The notes under the pieces were generated by a model. The model was not told where the DNA came from. It searched no databases and worked only from the letters and a program-made list of their open reading frames with translations. DNA of 53,051 nucleotides from Anaerolineae bacterium UTCFX2. GTDB taxonomy: Bacteria; Chloroflexota; Anaerolineae; Anaerolineales; UBA4823. The DNA lies in the NCBI GenBank assembly GCA_002050125.1, contig MWTA01000016.1, forward strand, positions 1 to 53,051. Direction: 5' to 3'. How positions within the stretch are numbered: the first letter of the stretch is position 1; each line of letters begins with the position of its first letter. Shown here piece by piece: positions 43,635-52,152 of this stretch. The translations under genes and the position numbers were made by a program.

Positions 43635-46601
43635 CTATTCCACCTGGAAGTTTATTTTTTCGCTGCTGGTATTGCCCGCCATATCGGTCGCGGTCACTTC
43701 AAAGACGTGATCGCCGGGGGAAACAGTCCACGAGATGGCGTAAGGCGCTTGGAGCAAAGAGGCTATCAGGCGCTGATCGATTTTAAACACGACACTCGCA
43801 ACGCTATAGTCGTCGTCGATGCGCGCCTGCAGCACAATTTTCGGTCTTTCTCGACGGTTGATGGTTTCGGATCGCCTGGGGCTCAAGATTTCGATGGACG
43901 GCGGCTGGTTATCGACGGTGACGAAAATCGTTGAACGTTCGGCGCTCTGGTCCTGGCGAACCAACAATAGCTGCAAAGCGTACAACCCATCCAAGCCGTG
44001 TGTATCCCAGTTTGCAAGCAGACCTCCCGCAACGGGAACGTTGGATGCCTCCCCGACCTGAAACCAACGGGTTGGCAATGCTCCCGCCCCGTACTGGATC
44101 TGATAATTGGCAAAGTTTGCGCCAGTTGCCTTACCGGTGATTTTTACCACGCCGCTCACATGATCTAACATGCGCGGAGACGTGATTTGCGCCTCGAGCC
44201 AGCGATTGGTTTGTAGAGGAAGATTTTCATAGGTGTTTGGCGGCGTTTCGAGACCTGAATTGCGCGCCCAAACCCCGGCTTCGGGCGGGATTGAGATAAA
44301 AGACCGCTGTTCAATCAGATCTGGCGGGGTGAAGATCGTCGCTAACTGCCCGTTGAGGCGGTTGATAGATACCAGATGATAGAGCGTGTCAATCTGAGCA
44401 GGTTCATTACCGCTCAAAAAGACTTCATCCACAACGTTTGGACAGGCAGCCGTGGGAAGCAATCCTGACGGGTCGCACACCTGGCTGAAACTGATCCCGG
44501 TTGGGGGAGTGAACGTCTCGTAGGGCAGCGATTGATTGGAATATTGCATGATCGCGTGCCACAAGCCGGCTGCGGCTTCCTGGACGGCTGTGTGCGGGAG
44601 GCTGGTTGGGGTTTCAGCCGCTTGCGCGGTTCCCAGCCATACGCCTACCACACGGCGCGGGGTGTAACCCGCCACCCAGGCGCCCAGGTCGTCTGGAACG
44701 GCGCTGATCTTGGCGGCAGCCGGGCGCCCAATCTCGAGCGGATTTGGATGACCCAGACTGAGCCAGCGGGCGGGCTCATCGCTCAGCATGTGGGTCATCA
44801 AGTAGGCAAGCTGAGGGGTGAGAATCGGGCGCTCTTGGGGGGCGCTCCAATCGAGCCGCCCCTTTCCGCGCGTATCCTCAACGCGGAGCAAAACGGTTGG
44901 TTCTATGGGCGGTAGTCCTGAACTTTGGGCGCCGAGACCCAGCGCGGTCTGTGAATCTGGATCTATCGTCCGCCCTGCCAGAGCGCCCTGGTTGGCAAAC
45001 GCGCTCAATGCATGTGTGATTTCAAGAAGGTTAACGTCGCCGAGCAAATTCGTGGCAGAGCGGGGCGTGCCTTCAACCTTCCGAAGGTTCGACAAACCAA
45101 GCTGTTGGCTGGTCCGCAGTACGTTCTCGACCCCCACCTGTGATAAGACAGCTTCGGCTGGCGGCAGGTAATCGTTCACAAAAGCGATTCGCAGCCTTAC
45201 CGGACCGTGATAGGCTTGATTTTCCTGGGGATTCTCGTCTGCAACAGATGAAGGGACGTCCCACACCAACGAAGCCGGGTTCAGACCGCGCGTCAGACCG
45301 GTCAAATAGATGAAAATTGTGGAAGAGGTTCCGCCGGGATGCGCAGGCAGAATTTCACCCGCAACATTTCCGGGCGAATCTCCGGCGAATGCCAGGATTT
45401 GCCCTGTGCCTGGGTCGAGGATAATCGTCTCAGTGGATAAATCCCCTGAAGGAAGACCGCCATTTTCGGGCAGCGCCGGTAAAAGCCTGGCAGCCGGGCA
45501 GCTCACCGGAATCCCAGCCGGGGGTTGGTCGGCGGTGGCTTGCAGGCGTCGCTCGAGAAACCGGCTGGTGCAATCAACCTGGGTTTGTAGATCGAGGTCG
45601 AGGGTCGTGATAACATTGAGCCCGCCGCGCTCCAGTTCAACGCGCGAGATGCGCGTCCCCAGTTGCTCTAAAACCAGCTTGATATAAGCGGGTGAAACGC
45701 CGGCATGAAGATCGGCAAACGCCAGCTTTGCTTCAGCCGTGGGCGGTGTTATGTTCGGTTCAGCCCGGATTGCCTGGACGCTTTCGGAGGGCGATACGAG
45801 GTGCTGCCGCAGCGCCTCCTGGATAATTTGCTTCTGGCGCACCTGGACAAGTGGAAGATCGCTCCAGGGGTTAATTGCGGGGTCTTTCAGGGTGGCAGCC
45901 AGCAGCGCCAGATCCGCCAGGTTCAGTTCGGAGACCGGTTTGCCGAAATACAGCTCAGATGCTGATTGGACGCCATAAGCCAGGTTCCCAAAGTAGGCGC
46001 TGTTGAGATACCACTCCAGCGCTTTTTTGTGCCCAAACCGGTCGATAATTTGGAGGGCGAGCAGGTGCATCCGCAAATCGCGCCGCCTGCCAGGGGGTTC
46101 TGGCATTAACAGCAAGTCCGCAGCCAGTCGCTGCGCAACCGTGCGCTGATCTAAAAAAAGGACGCTGCTGAGTGTGATGCCGGAGTGAGACCAGAACCCG
46201 GGATCGATTGAGGCGACCGTCAGATTGACCAGGTCTGGTGGAAGATAGGCGCCAGTTTCCTCAGCTTCGGCGCCAGCCGCGTCTGGAGGGTAAGCCAGGT
46301 AGGTTCTTTTGCTGGACGCCGCATTTTGCAGTGTAAAAATGACCTGTTGACCGGTGCGGTCAAAGAAATGCGTGGGCTTTAATAATCGTCCTTCGGGCGG
46401 CTCTAGCAGATCGGGAAGCGCCTCAACCGAGGGTAGGTCTTGGGTGAGCGCGGCGTACTCAAGCGCCAGGAATATCCCCGCGGCGGCGGCTGCGAGGCTG
46501 AACACGATGCATGCCAATATTCCTGCCCCAAGCAGAGATTTCCGTTCAGCCTTCTGTCTGCGCTGGTTTCTAAACTGGATCGTCTGGTGGACGGATGGCA
46601 T
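43635..46601 (-). CDS. Class A penicillin-binding protein homologue without catalytic residues
   Basis: A 988-aa membrane protein with the class A PBP layout: N-terminal membrane helix (about 23-45), glycosyltransferase-51 fold (about 75-265), transpeptidase fold (about 385-690), then about 300 aa of Ig-like domains. Fold landmarks remain (FWSHSG, LEWYLNSAYFG, AGYTPRRVVGVWLG). Active-site residues do not: the GT51 catalytic Glu (EDxxF) is Ile132 and the second Glu aligns with Met178; transpeptidase SxxK aligns with Thr425-x-x-Thr428, KTG reads KIS (631-633) and SxN is not found. It is probably a pseudoenzyme acting as a wall-binding or scaffolding protein. Reading frame intact, so not a decayed gene. 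Last of the minus-strand run, 19 nt after recN. Confidence 0.85.
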   Translation of the reverse strand: MPSVHQTIQFRNQRRQKAERKSLLGAGILACIVFSLAAAAAGIFLALEYAALTQDLPSVEALPDLLEPPEGRLLKPTHFFDRTGQQVIFTLQNAASSKRTYLAYPPDAAGAEAEETGAYLPPDLVNLTVASIDPGFWSHSGITLSSVLFLDQRTVAQRLAADLLLMPEPPGRRRDLRMHLLALQIIDRFGHKKALEWYLNSAYFGNLAYGVQSASELYFGKPVSELNLADLALLAATLKDPAINPWSDLPLVQVRQKQIIQEALRQHLVSPSESVQAIRAEPNITPPTAEAKLAFADLHAGVSPAYIKLVLEQLGTRISRVELERGGLNVITTLDLDLQTQVDCTSRFLERRLQATADQPPAGIPVSCPAARLLPALPENGGLPSGDLSTETIILDPGTGQILAFAGDSPGNVAGEILPAHPGGTSSTIFIYLTGLTRGLNPASLVWDVPSSVADENPQENQAYHGPVRLRIAFVNDYLPPAEAVLSQVGVENVLRTSQQLGLSNLRKVEGTPRSATNLLGDVNLLEITHALSAFANQGALAGRTIDPDSQTALGLGAQSSGLPPIEPTVLLRVEDTRGKGRLDWSAPQERPILTPQLAYLMTHMLSDEPARWLSLGHPNPLEIGRPAAAKISAVPDDLGAWVAGYTPRRVVGVWLGTAQAAETPTSLPHTAVQEAAAGLWHAIMQYSNQSLPYETFTPPTGISFSQVCDPSGLLPTAACPNVVDEVFLSGNEPAQIDTLYHLVSINRLNGQLATIFTPPDLIEQRSFISIPPEAGVWARNSGLETPPNTYENLPLQTNRWLEAQITSPRMLDHVSGVVKITGKATGANFANYQIQYGAGALPTRWFQVGEASNVPVAGGLLANWDTHGLDGLYALQLLLVRQDQSAERSTIFVTVDNQPPSIEILSPRRSETINRRERPKIVLQARIDDDYSVASVVFKIDQRLIASLLQAPYAISWTVSPGDHVFEVTATDMAGNTSSEKINFQVE

Positions 46602-46620
46602 AATGATAATCTGTGGCGGA

Positions 46621-48369
46621 TCAATTTACCGAAAGCTGGCTCTCCGCAGCCTGAATCAGTTCACGCGCAGATTGAAGCGTCCCCGCGCTCACGCTGCCAA
46701 GCATCTGAGCCAGCTCGACCAGGCGTTCATCACCGGTGAGCGCTTTCAACACCGTGAGCGTGCGCCCATCATGAACTTTTTTCTCGACGTGGTAATGCTG
46801 GTCGCCATATGCGGCAAGCTGCGGCAAGTGCGTGATGCACAGCACCTGGTGCTGCCGTCCAAGCTGCCAGAGTTTTTGACCAACCACGGCGCCAACCCGG
46901 CCGCCGATGCCCTGGTCGATCTCGTCAAAAATGAGCGTAGGAATGTGGTCGGCTTTGGTGAGCACGTTTTTCAAGGCGAGCATCAAGCGCGAGGTCTCGC
47001 CGCCGGAGGCGATCTTGGCAAGCGGTTTGAAACCCTCGCCAGGGTTCGGTGCAATTAAGAATTCCACTTTATCCAAACCGCTGGGGAAGGCTTTCAGCCG
47101 CCTCCCATCCGGCAGGCTGGCTCCAGTTGGGTCTGGCTGGGTTTGCAGATCGACCTTGAAACGCGCCCCCGACATCTGCAAATCCGCAAGCTCCCGCTCG
47201 ATGCCTTTCTCCAACCGCGCGGCAGTTTCTTGCCTTTCAACCGAAAGCGCTAAACCTGCGGCGCCAAGCTGCACAAGCAGGCGCTCTTGCTCGCTTTCCA
47301 ATTCCTGCAAGCGCGCCTCGGCATGCGTGATTTGATCGAGCTGCTGGCGGATTTTTTCGAGGAATTCCAGGACAGCCGGGATGGTCGCGCCGTATTTACG
47401 CTTCAAAGACTGGATCAATGCCAGGCGTTCTTCGATGAAATCCAGGCGTTTGGGGTTAAATTCGATGTTTTCGAGATACAACCGCAGGTTATGGGACAGC
47501 TCAGCCAGCCCATCGAAGATGGATTGAGACGTATCGAATAAGGCGGATTGAGCCGGATCGAGCCGCGTTAGGTTTTCGATCGCCTTGGTCACACTGCCGA
47601 GTAAATCGGTCGCGGCTGGAGATTCGGGCGTGCCTTCATCCAGCGCAACCAGCGCCTGTTGGGTGAAATTCGACAGGCTTTCGGCGTTGGCGAGCCGGTT
47701 GCGCTCTTCACGCAAGTCTTCCTCCTCGCCGGGGCGCAAGTTGGCTGTTTCGATTTCGCGGATCTGGAATGAGAGGATATCCGTTTGCCGGGCTGCGTCA
47801 GCCTCTGCGAGGCGAATCTCATCCAACTGGCGTTTAACCTCTTGCAAACGCCGGTAAGTTGCCGTGTAGCCTTCGAGCGCTTGTGTAAGCTGCTCGCCGG
47901 TTTGCGCGGCGGCGAAGCGATCCAGCAGATGGAGGTGCTGACCCACGCGCAGTAACGAAAGATGATCGGACTGTCCATGCACGTCGATGAGGTATTCACT
48001 GATCTCGCGCAGCAATCCAGTGCTGACGCTGCGCCCGTTGATCCGCGCAACATTCCGTCCGTTTTGGCGGATTTCGCGCGCCAGGTTGAGCGCCTCCGGT
48101 TCATCCAGCAGATCCTCCCGTTCCAGGATGGTCTGGATTGCCGGGCGTGACGCTTCGGAAAGCTGAAAAACGGCTTCGATCACCGCGCGTTCAGCGCCGC
48201 TGCGAATCTGGATCGCCTCGGCGCGCCCGCCAAGCAGCGTTTCAACGGCATCGATGATGATGGATTTCCCCGCGCCGGTCTCCCCGGTAAAGGTCACCAG
48301 CCCTGGGATAAACTCGATATCCAGACGCTCGATGATGGCAAAATTCTCGATGTGCAGTTCAGCCAGCAT
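46621..48369 (-). CDS. recN: DNA repair protein RecN
   Basis: An SMC-like ATPase of double-strand break repair, 582 aa. The N-terminal MLAELHIENFAII then FTGETGAGKS (Walker A), a coiled-coil centre (about 150-370), and the C-terminal IASGGETSRLMLALK signature with LIFDEIDQGIGG Walker B are complete. The start is ATG 48369, overlapping the preceding stop by one base (TAATG). The frame is open for another 165 codons upstream, but that part is a shadow of the zinc-finger gene in another frame. Confidence 0.96.
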   Translation of the reverse strand: MLAELHIENFAIIERLDIEFIPGLVTFTGETGAGKSIIIDAVETLLGGRAEAIQIRSGAERAVIEAVFQLSEASRPAIQTILEREDLLDEPEALNLAREIRQNGRNVARINGRSVSTGLLREISEYLIDVHGQSDHLSLLRVGQHLHLLDRFAAAQTGEQLTQALEGYTATYRRLQEVKRQLDEIRLAEADAARQTDILSFQIREIETANLRPGEEEDLREERNRLANAESLSNFTQQALVALDEGTPESPAATDLLGSVTKAIENLTRLDPAQSALFDTSQSIFDGLAELSHNLRLYLENIEFNPKRLDFIEERLALIQSLKRKYGATIPAVLEFLEKIRQQLDQITHAEARLQELESEQERLLVQLGAAGLALSVERQETAARLEKGIERELADLQMSGARFKVDLQTQPDPTGASLPDGRRLKAFPSGLDKVEFLIAPNPGEGFKPLAKIASGGETSRLMLALKNVLTKADHIPTLIFDEIDQGIGGRVGAVVGQKLWQLGRQHQVLCITHLPQLAAYGDQHYHVEKKVHDGRTLTVLKALTGDERLVELAQMLGSVSAGTLQSARELIQAAESQLSVN

Positions 48370-48890
48370 TAGCGGATGTTGATCCCTCTCAGGCGGTAAT
48401 AGACGGTTGAAGTAACCGCAAAAGTGTAGAAGCCCTGAAACAAAAGACCCCACAGGCTGCCGAACCCTCCACCTAGCAGAAGCCTGACGAGCAATGGAAG
48501 CAGCAGGGGCAGGCTGCCGGCTGCGGCGCCAATTGCCGCGGTAAGGTAAAGCGCGTTCGAGCGCCGGCGGCGGATCGCAAAGCGGACCGCTTCGGCGATG
48601 ATTCCGCCCGCGATTGGGGCAATAAAAATTATAAAGAAGCCAACGAACGAAACCGCCAAACTCCCGGCGAAAGACAATCCCCCGGCGATAATAAGAGCCA
48701 ACGGATAGTCGTACCAGGCTGCGGTGTCGAAGACTTTTTGCTGATTGCGAACACATTCTTTGCAGCGATAACCCGTCGGCGTCAGAACTGCGCACTTGGG
48801 GCAGATCGGTCTTTCGCAATTGTTGCAGCGCAGGCTGGTTTCGACGTTTGGGTGGTTGTAACAATACAAAACTGGCGGGGTATCCGTCAT
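48369..48890 (-). CDS. B-box-like zinc-finger membrane protein
   Basis: A 173-aa protein with an N-terminal zinc-binding module (CYNHPNVETSLRCNNCERPI, CPKC, YRCKEC) similar to the B-box-type finger found before membrane domains in many bacteria, followed by about three to four hydrophobic helices. No function known. It overlaps nadK by 4 nt at its start and recN by one base at its end, so it belongs to that operon. The finger may recruit a partner to the membrane. Confidence 0.82.
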   Translation of the reverse strand: MTDTPPVLYCYNHPNVETSLRCNNCERPICPKCAVLTPTGYRCKECVRNQQKVFDTAAWYDYPLALIIAGGLSFAGSLAVSFVGFFIIFIAPIAGGIIAEAVRFAIRRRRSNALYLTAAIGAAAGSLPLLLPLLVRLLLGGGFGSLWGLLFQGFYTFAVTSTVYYRLRGINIR

Positions 48891-49756
48891 CGATTATTAC
48901 CTGTAGCGGGATTTTGGTTCATGTGCGGGGTCAGGTTGCGGTAGAAATATCCCGGATCCTGGAAGCGGACAAATTGAACCGAATGTTGAGAAGCGTAAGT
49001 ATGAATGCGGTCGCCGGTTTGCATTTCGATCGGTCCTAAACCATCCGGTGACATGACCGCCTGATGGGTGGTCTGAACGGTGATCGTAACCGCAGATCCT
49101 TCCGCCAGGACAATGGCTCTATCGATTGAAAGGTGCGGGGCTACGGCGACGAGTAAAATGTTGCGCAATGTTGGCGGCAAGATTGGACCGCCGGCTGCCA
49201 GGGCATAGGCGGTGGAACCGGTTGCGGTCGCGGCGATCAACGCGTCTGCGACGTAGGTTGTCAGGTAACGCCCGTCCACGTGCGTGATCAGGTGCACTGG
49301 GCGTACGGAATGCCCGCGGCTGACCACCACCTCATTCAACACTTCCCAGCGTCCCAACAATTTGTCTGCGCGCCATTGTTCCGCCTGCAACATCATCCGC
49401 TGTTCGATCCAATACTCGCCGGCGAACAGCTTGGGTATCACCTCACGCCATTCTTCGATCCGAATTTCGGTTAGAAAACCGAACTTGCCCATATTGATTC
49501 CCAAAATCGGGATTCCGCACGGGGCGCAAATGTTGCCGGCTCGCAACATGGTGCCGTCGCCGCCTAACGCAACAAACAAGTCGATTCCCTGGTCGCAGAT
49601 CCTTTCCCGGATTTCTGGATCGTTCAACATACCGTCAGCAGCAGTTATCCCGTGCGACTTGAAGGAACTGGCAATCACGGCTGCCTGCTCAGCCGCCTCA
49701 GCCAGTTGGGGATGGGCAGCCACCAGTACCCGATGGAATCTGTTTTGGTCCGACAT
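48887..49756 (-). CDS. nadK: NAD kinase
   Basis: Phosphorylates NAD to NADP. A 289-aa ATP-NAD kinase fold with VALGGDGTMLRA (nucleotide and catalytic Asp), INMGKFGFLTE, LNEVVVSRG and ATATGSTAYALAAGGP (NAD-binding). I use ATG 49756; an in-frame TTG at 49765 is possible but lies within a candidate -10 box. The gene overlaps the zinc-finger gene by 4 nt (ATGA). Confidence 0.95.
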   Translation of the reverse strand: MSDQNRFHRVLVAAHPQLAEAAEQAAVIASSFKSHGITAADGMLNDPEIRERICDQGIDLFVALGGDGTMLRAGNICAPCGIPILGINMGKFGFLTEIRIEEWREVIPKLFAGEYWIEQRMMLQAEQWRADKLLGRWEVLNEVVVSRGHSVRPVHLITHVDGRYLTTYVADALIAATATGSTAYALAAGGPILPPTLRNILLVAVAPHLSIDRAIVLAEGSAVTITVQTTHQAVMSPDGLGPIEMQTGDRIHTYASQHSVQFVRFQDPGYFYRNLTPHMNQNPATGNNR

Positions 49757-49764
49757 CGCCCTCA

Positions 49765-49770
49765 ATTATA
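49765..49770 (-). promoter_or_regulatory. Perfect -10 box directly before nadK
   Basis: The minus strand reads TATAAT at 49770-49765. The start would fall about two bases before ATG 49756, so nadK could have a near-leaderless internal promoter besides read-through from upstream. The -35 is weak. Confidence 0.35.
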
Positions 49771-49781
49771 TTACAGATATA

Positions 49782-50294
49782 TTACATAAGTTTCTGGTCA
49801 CAAACGCCTCGATAACCGCAGCGCCGGCAGCGCGCCTCAACCTCGTGGGAACGCGCCAGTTCTTTGCGCCGCGTGTTGTGATGCATTTCGTCCAGCAAGT
49901 CGAGGGTTGTTTGTTCGAGCTCTGGCGTGAAATCGATTGCATAGGTGCGGTTTGGGTAATGTAGAATGCCGTAGGGCGGGCGTTTGCCGATCTGACGCTG
50001 GACGAGCAGACAGTACGCCGCAAGCTGAAAGATGTGACCGTCATAGGGACCTTCAGACACCCGGCTGGATTTCACTTCCACGGGAATGATCTGCCCTCGC
50101 GATTCAAGGAGATAGTCCGGCTTTCCGGTCAAACCCAGCTCACGATCGTACAGGGGTTTTTCGACCGGCTTCCAAGCTTGCGTATCCGAATAAATCACCC
50201 TGCCGGCGGGAAGTCCAATGCTGCGCCGCTGCCGGGATGCCAGCCAGAACAGCAGTATGGCGCAGAGCGTTAAAAACCCAGCAAAAAAGAGCAT
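49782..50294 (-). CDS. Cas4-like PD-(D/E)XK nuclease, C-terminal half with membrane anchor
   Basis: A 170-aa protein with an N-terminal membrane helix (FFAGFLTLCAILLFWLA) followed by a Cas4/RecB-type nuclease core: LTGKPDYLL (metal-binding Asp), IIPVEVKSSR (E-x-K) and HIFQLAAYCLLV (QxxxY). It ends with three cysteines (CRRCGYRGVC) matching the C-terminal cluster ligands of Cas4. The N-terminal Cas4 segment with the fourth Cys is missing and is found in the gene just upstream (50314-50553). It has its own ribosome site (AGAAGG) and ATG. No CRISPR array or other cas gene is in the window, so a role in CRISPR adaptation is not supported. Confidence 0.85.
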   Translation of the reverse strand: MLFFAGFLTLCAILLFWLASRQRRSIGLPAGRVIYSDTQAWKPVEKPLYDRELGLTGKPDYLLESRGQIIPVEVKSSRVSEGPYDGHIFQLAAYCLLVQRQIGKRPPYGILHYPNRTYAIDFTPELEQTTLDLLDEMHHNTRRKELARSHEVEARCRRCGYRGVCDQKLM

Positions 50295-50313
50295 CGCCTT
50301 CTAAAAAGAGCGC

Positions 50314-50553
50314 CTATAAAATGGATTGCACGAAATAAGCCACTACCAGGATAAGCGCTGCCAAAAGCAGACCATACCCGATAATTTGCAGGCAGGTTAT
50401 GCCCAGCAAGGCTTTGCCATGGCGGGAGTGCAGCTCGCTCCCCGAAACCAGTTCGGCAATATTTTCGGATGGAACGCCCATTTTTTTATACCACCAGGCG
50501 CGCTGGCAATACACGTACGTGGTGATTTCGGAAGCGCGAATGGTGGGGGGCAT
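50314..50553 (-). CDS. Cas4-like N-terminal half with membrane anchor
   Basis: A 79-aa protein. Residues 1-50 match the start of Cas4: ASEITTYVYCQRAWWY carries the single N-terminal iron-sulfur Cys (about 16) and GSELHSRHGKAL the conserved His region. It ends in a membrane helix (IIGYGLLLAALILVVAYFV). With the next gene, which begins with a membrane helix and continues the Cas4 core, it would make a complete nuclease interrupted by a transmembrane hairpin and split by a stop and 19 bases. Its ATG follows directly on the translin stop (TAAATG). Confidence 0.78.
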   Translation of the reverse strand: MPPTIRASEITTYVYCQRAWWYKKMGVPSENIAELVSGSELHSRHGKALLGITCLQIIGYGLLLAALILVVAYFVQSIL

Positions 50554-51213
50554 TTATAAGCGCTCAGCCAGCAGCCCCTCTAATCGGCGCAGCTTGGTTT
50601 CGAGCTGTTCTTGCCGCAAGCTGATTGTAAGGTCGCCGCGGGTCCGCTCCAGGAGGCTGCGCGCCACATCGGTCAACCGCCGTAAACCGCCTGTCACTGC
50701 GTCGGGATAATCCATCGTGATTAAAACGGTGTAGATGTCATCCATCAAGTTCAGCAAGCGCGTGGCTTCCTCAGATTTGCCCAGCCGGAGTTGATCCAGG
50801 CAGCGCCGGCGCAGCTCGCCGACCGCTTCGGCAAGACCTTGTAAATATGTCGAGGATGGCACGCCAATCTGTTCCGGGAGGGGCAGCTCGTTGTTTTGGA
50901 TCAGCGCGAAGACTAGATTCGCTTCCGCGTATTCTTTCAGCGCGTCCTGGGTATAACCCGCGTACAGAAAATCGGGATAATCAGCCAGGTCATTTTTGAG
51001 GACGACGGCGATCTCTCCAGCTTGTTGGAGGTGTTCTGTGGCGAGCTCTTTTTCATCACGATGAACGGCGCGGATTGCATTGGCGCAGTGGCGCGTGAGC
51101 AGGCGGGTTTGAGCCAGCGCCAAGTCACGCGCAGCGGTACGTACCTCAAAGGTTTGGCGGATCGTTTCAGCGACTCCTTCGAAGATGTTCACCTTGCCTC
51201 CGTCATTTATCAT
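50554..51213 (-). CDS. Translin-family protein
   Basis: A 219-aa all-helical protein matching the prokaryotic translin family. The family-like blocks YLQGLAEAVGELRRRCLDQLR, LMDDIYTVLITMDYPDAV and TGGLRRLTDVARSLLERTRGD are highly typical. Translin and TRAX bind single-stranded nucleic acid and form the C3PO ribonuclease in eukaryotes; archaeal homologues also bind or cut RNA. Acidic residues in KEYAEANLV may be catalytic. It overlaps DUF3467 by 4 nt and abuts the split Cas4-like pair. A GTG at 51192 with GGAGG before it is an alternative start. Confidence 0.87.
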   Translation of the reverse strand: MINDGGKVNIFEGVAETIRQTFEVRTAARDLALAQTRLLTRHCANAIRAVHRDEKELATEHLQQAGEIAVVLKNDLADYPDFLYAGYTQDALKEYAEANLVFALIQNNELPLPEQIGVPSSTYLQGLAEAVGELRRRCLDQLRLGKSEEATRLLNLMDDIYTVLITMDYPDAVTGGLRRLTDVARSLLERTRGDLTISLRQEQLETKLRRLEGLLAERL

Positions 51214-51539
51214 GATTTGTCATCCGGGTTGAGTGACTGAAACAGGTTATCCGCCAGGCTGGTGTTCCCCGGCAGAACGATTTCACTGAAAGCCGCTTCA
51301 TAGCGTGCCAGGTTTTCACTCAACGCGCGGTGGAATAATTTAGCGCCCAGCGGCGACATAATAATGCGCGAACTGATCTGCGCGGTTCTGGCGCCGGGAA
51401 GAAGATGGGCAAAGTCGAACACCAAATCGGAAGGCGAATGGGCGATCCTGACCAGGTTGGCGTACTCGACCGGCAGGTCGGGGGGCAATTCCAATCCAGG
51501 CGGGTTTGGTCTTGGATTAGGAACCGGATTTTCTGACAT
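51210..51539 (-). CDS. DUF3467 protein
   Basis: A 109-aa protein. The blocks VEYANLVRIAHSPSDLVFDF, SSRIIMSPLGAKLFHRAL and ENLARYEAAFSEI match DUF3467, a small family of unknown function often near information-processing genes. A Pro-rich, disordered N-terminus precedes it. It overlaps the translin-like gene by 4 nt, suggesting a functional pair. It sits about 96 nt after ssb, with a terminator-like hairpin between. Confidence 0.82.
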   Translation of the reverse strand: MSENPVPNPRPNPPGLELPPDLPVEYANLVRIAHSPSDLVFDFAHLLPGARTAQISSRIIMSPLGAKLFHRALSENLARYEAAFSEIVLPGNTSLADNLFQSLNPDDKS

Positions 51540-51576
51540 GAATAGCTCCTCTTCTTGCAGTTCTTGATTATGGCTC

Positions 51577-51614
51577 GAAACTGAATAAGGGTGGCCTTGA
51601 ACAAGACCACCCTT
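51577..51614 (-). terminator. Terminator-like hairpin between ssb and DUF3467
   Basis: An 8-bp stem AAGGGTGG/CCACCCTT (51587-51594 with 51607-51614). On the minus strand it is followed by ATTCAGTTT, a weak T-tract. It probably attenuates rather than fully stops transcription from ssb into the DUF3467-translin operon. Confidence 0.6.
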
Positions 51615-51635
51615 TAGATCGTCTGAGCGGCTTGC

Positions 51636-52058
51636 TTAAAAGGGAATGTCGTCTTCGGTTGGGCTGGATGGGGTCTCTGCGAAATCGCCGCCCGCGGCCG
51701 GTCCCTCTCCGCCGCCGCGGCCCAGGAATCGGACCGTGGCAGCGACCACCTCGAAGGAGGCGCCTGGTGTGCCGTCCTGGCGGGTCCAGATTTTTGGACC
51801 CCCAGTCGCTGGATCAGGTTTTATCCGCCCTTCGACCAGGACAGAGCGGCCTTTTTGTAGATACTGGTTACATGCTTCAGCCTGTTTTCCGAACACCGAA
51901 ACCCGAAACCAAATTGTTTCATCCACGAGCTGACCATCGGATGCGGTGTACTTGCGGCTGGTGGCGATATTCATCGTCGTCACCGGCTGACCGCTCGGCA
52001 GGTAGCGCATTTCTGGATCTCTGCCCAAATTACCAACGATTATTATAGTATGAAACAT
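51636..52058 (-). CDS. ssb: Single-stranded DNA-binding protein
   Basis: A 140-aa OB-fold SSB. The N-terminus FHTIIIVGNLGRDPEMRYLPSG and core ETIWFRVSVFGKQAEACNQYL are typical, and the C-terminal tip EDDIPF is the partner-binding tail. The start is ATG 52058, with AAGGAG 6-7 nt upstream; the frame is open 16 codons further but without a ribosome site. Its promoter (52153-52181) overlaps the end of the methyltransferase gene, and its leader holds a hairpin. Confidence 0.95.
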   Translation of the reverse strand: MFHTIIIVGNLGRDPEMRYLPSGQPVTTMNIATSRKYTASDGQLVDETIWFRVSVFGKQAEACNQYLQKGRSVLVEGRIKPDPATGGPKIWTRQDGTPGASFEVVAATVRFLGRGGGEGPAAGGDFAETPSSPTEDDIPF

Positions 52059-52096
52059 GGGGAACTCCTTCCACGGCGAGTTGTCTGTCTTCAATA

Positions 52097-52115
52097 CCGG
52101 ATGCACGCCATCCGG
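52097..52115 (-). promoter_or_regulatory. Hairpin in the ssb leader
   Basis: A perfect 7-bp stem CCGGATG/CATCCGG with a 5-base loop, in the 88-nt leader of ssb, about 40 nt before the start codon. No T-run follows. It could be a protein-binding or stability element. Confidence 0.45.
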
Positions 52116-52152
52116 GGCAGATCTATCGGGGAGCTCGCCGAACTATAGAACA

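Noticed and set aside
48370-48864. 165-codon N-terminal extension of RecN
   Set aside because: It lies entirely over the zinc-finger membrane gene in another frame; canonical RecN begins at ATG 48369 right after that gene's stop.
49782-50553. CRISPR-Cas locus suggested by Cas4-like proteins
   Set aside because: No direct-repeat array and no cas1, cas2 or effector gene occurs in the window; Cas4-like nucleases exist outside CRISPR systems.
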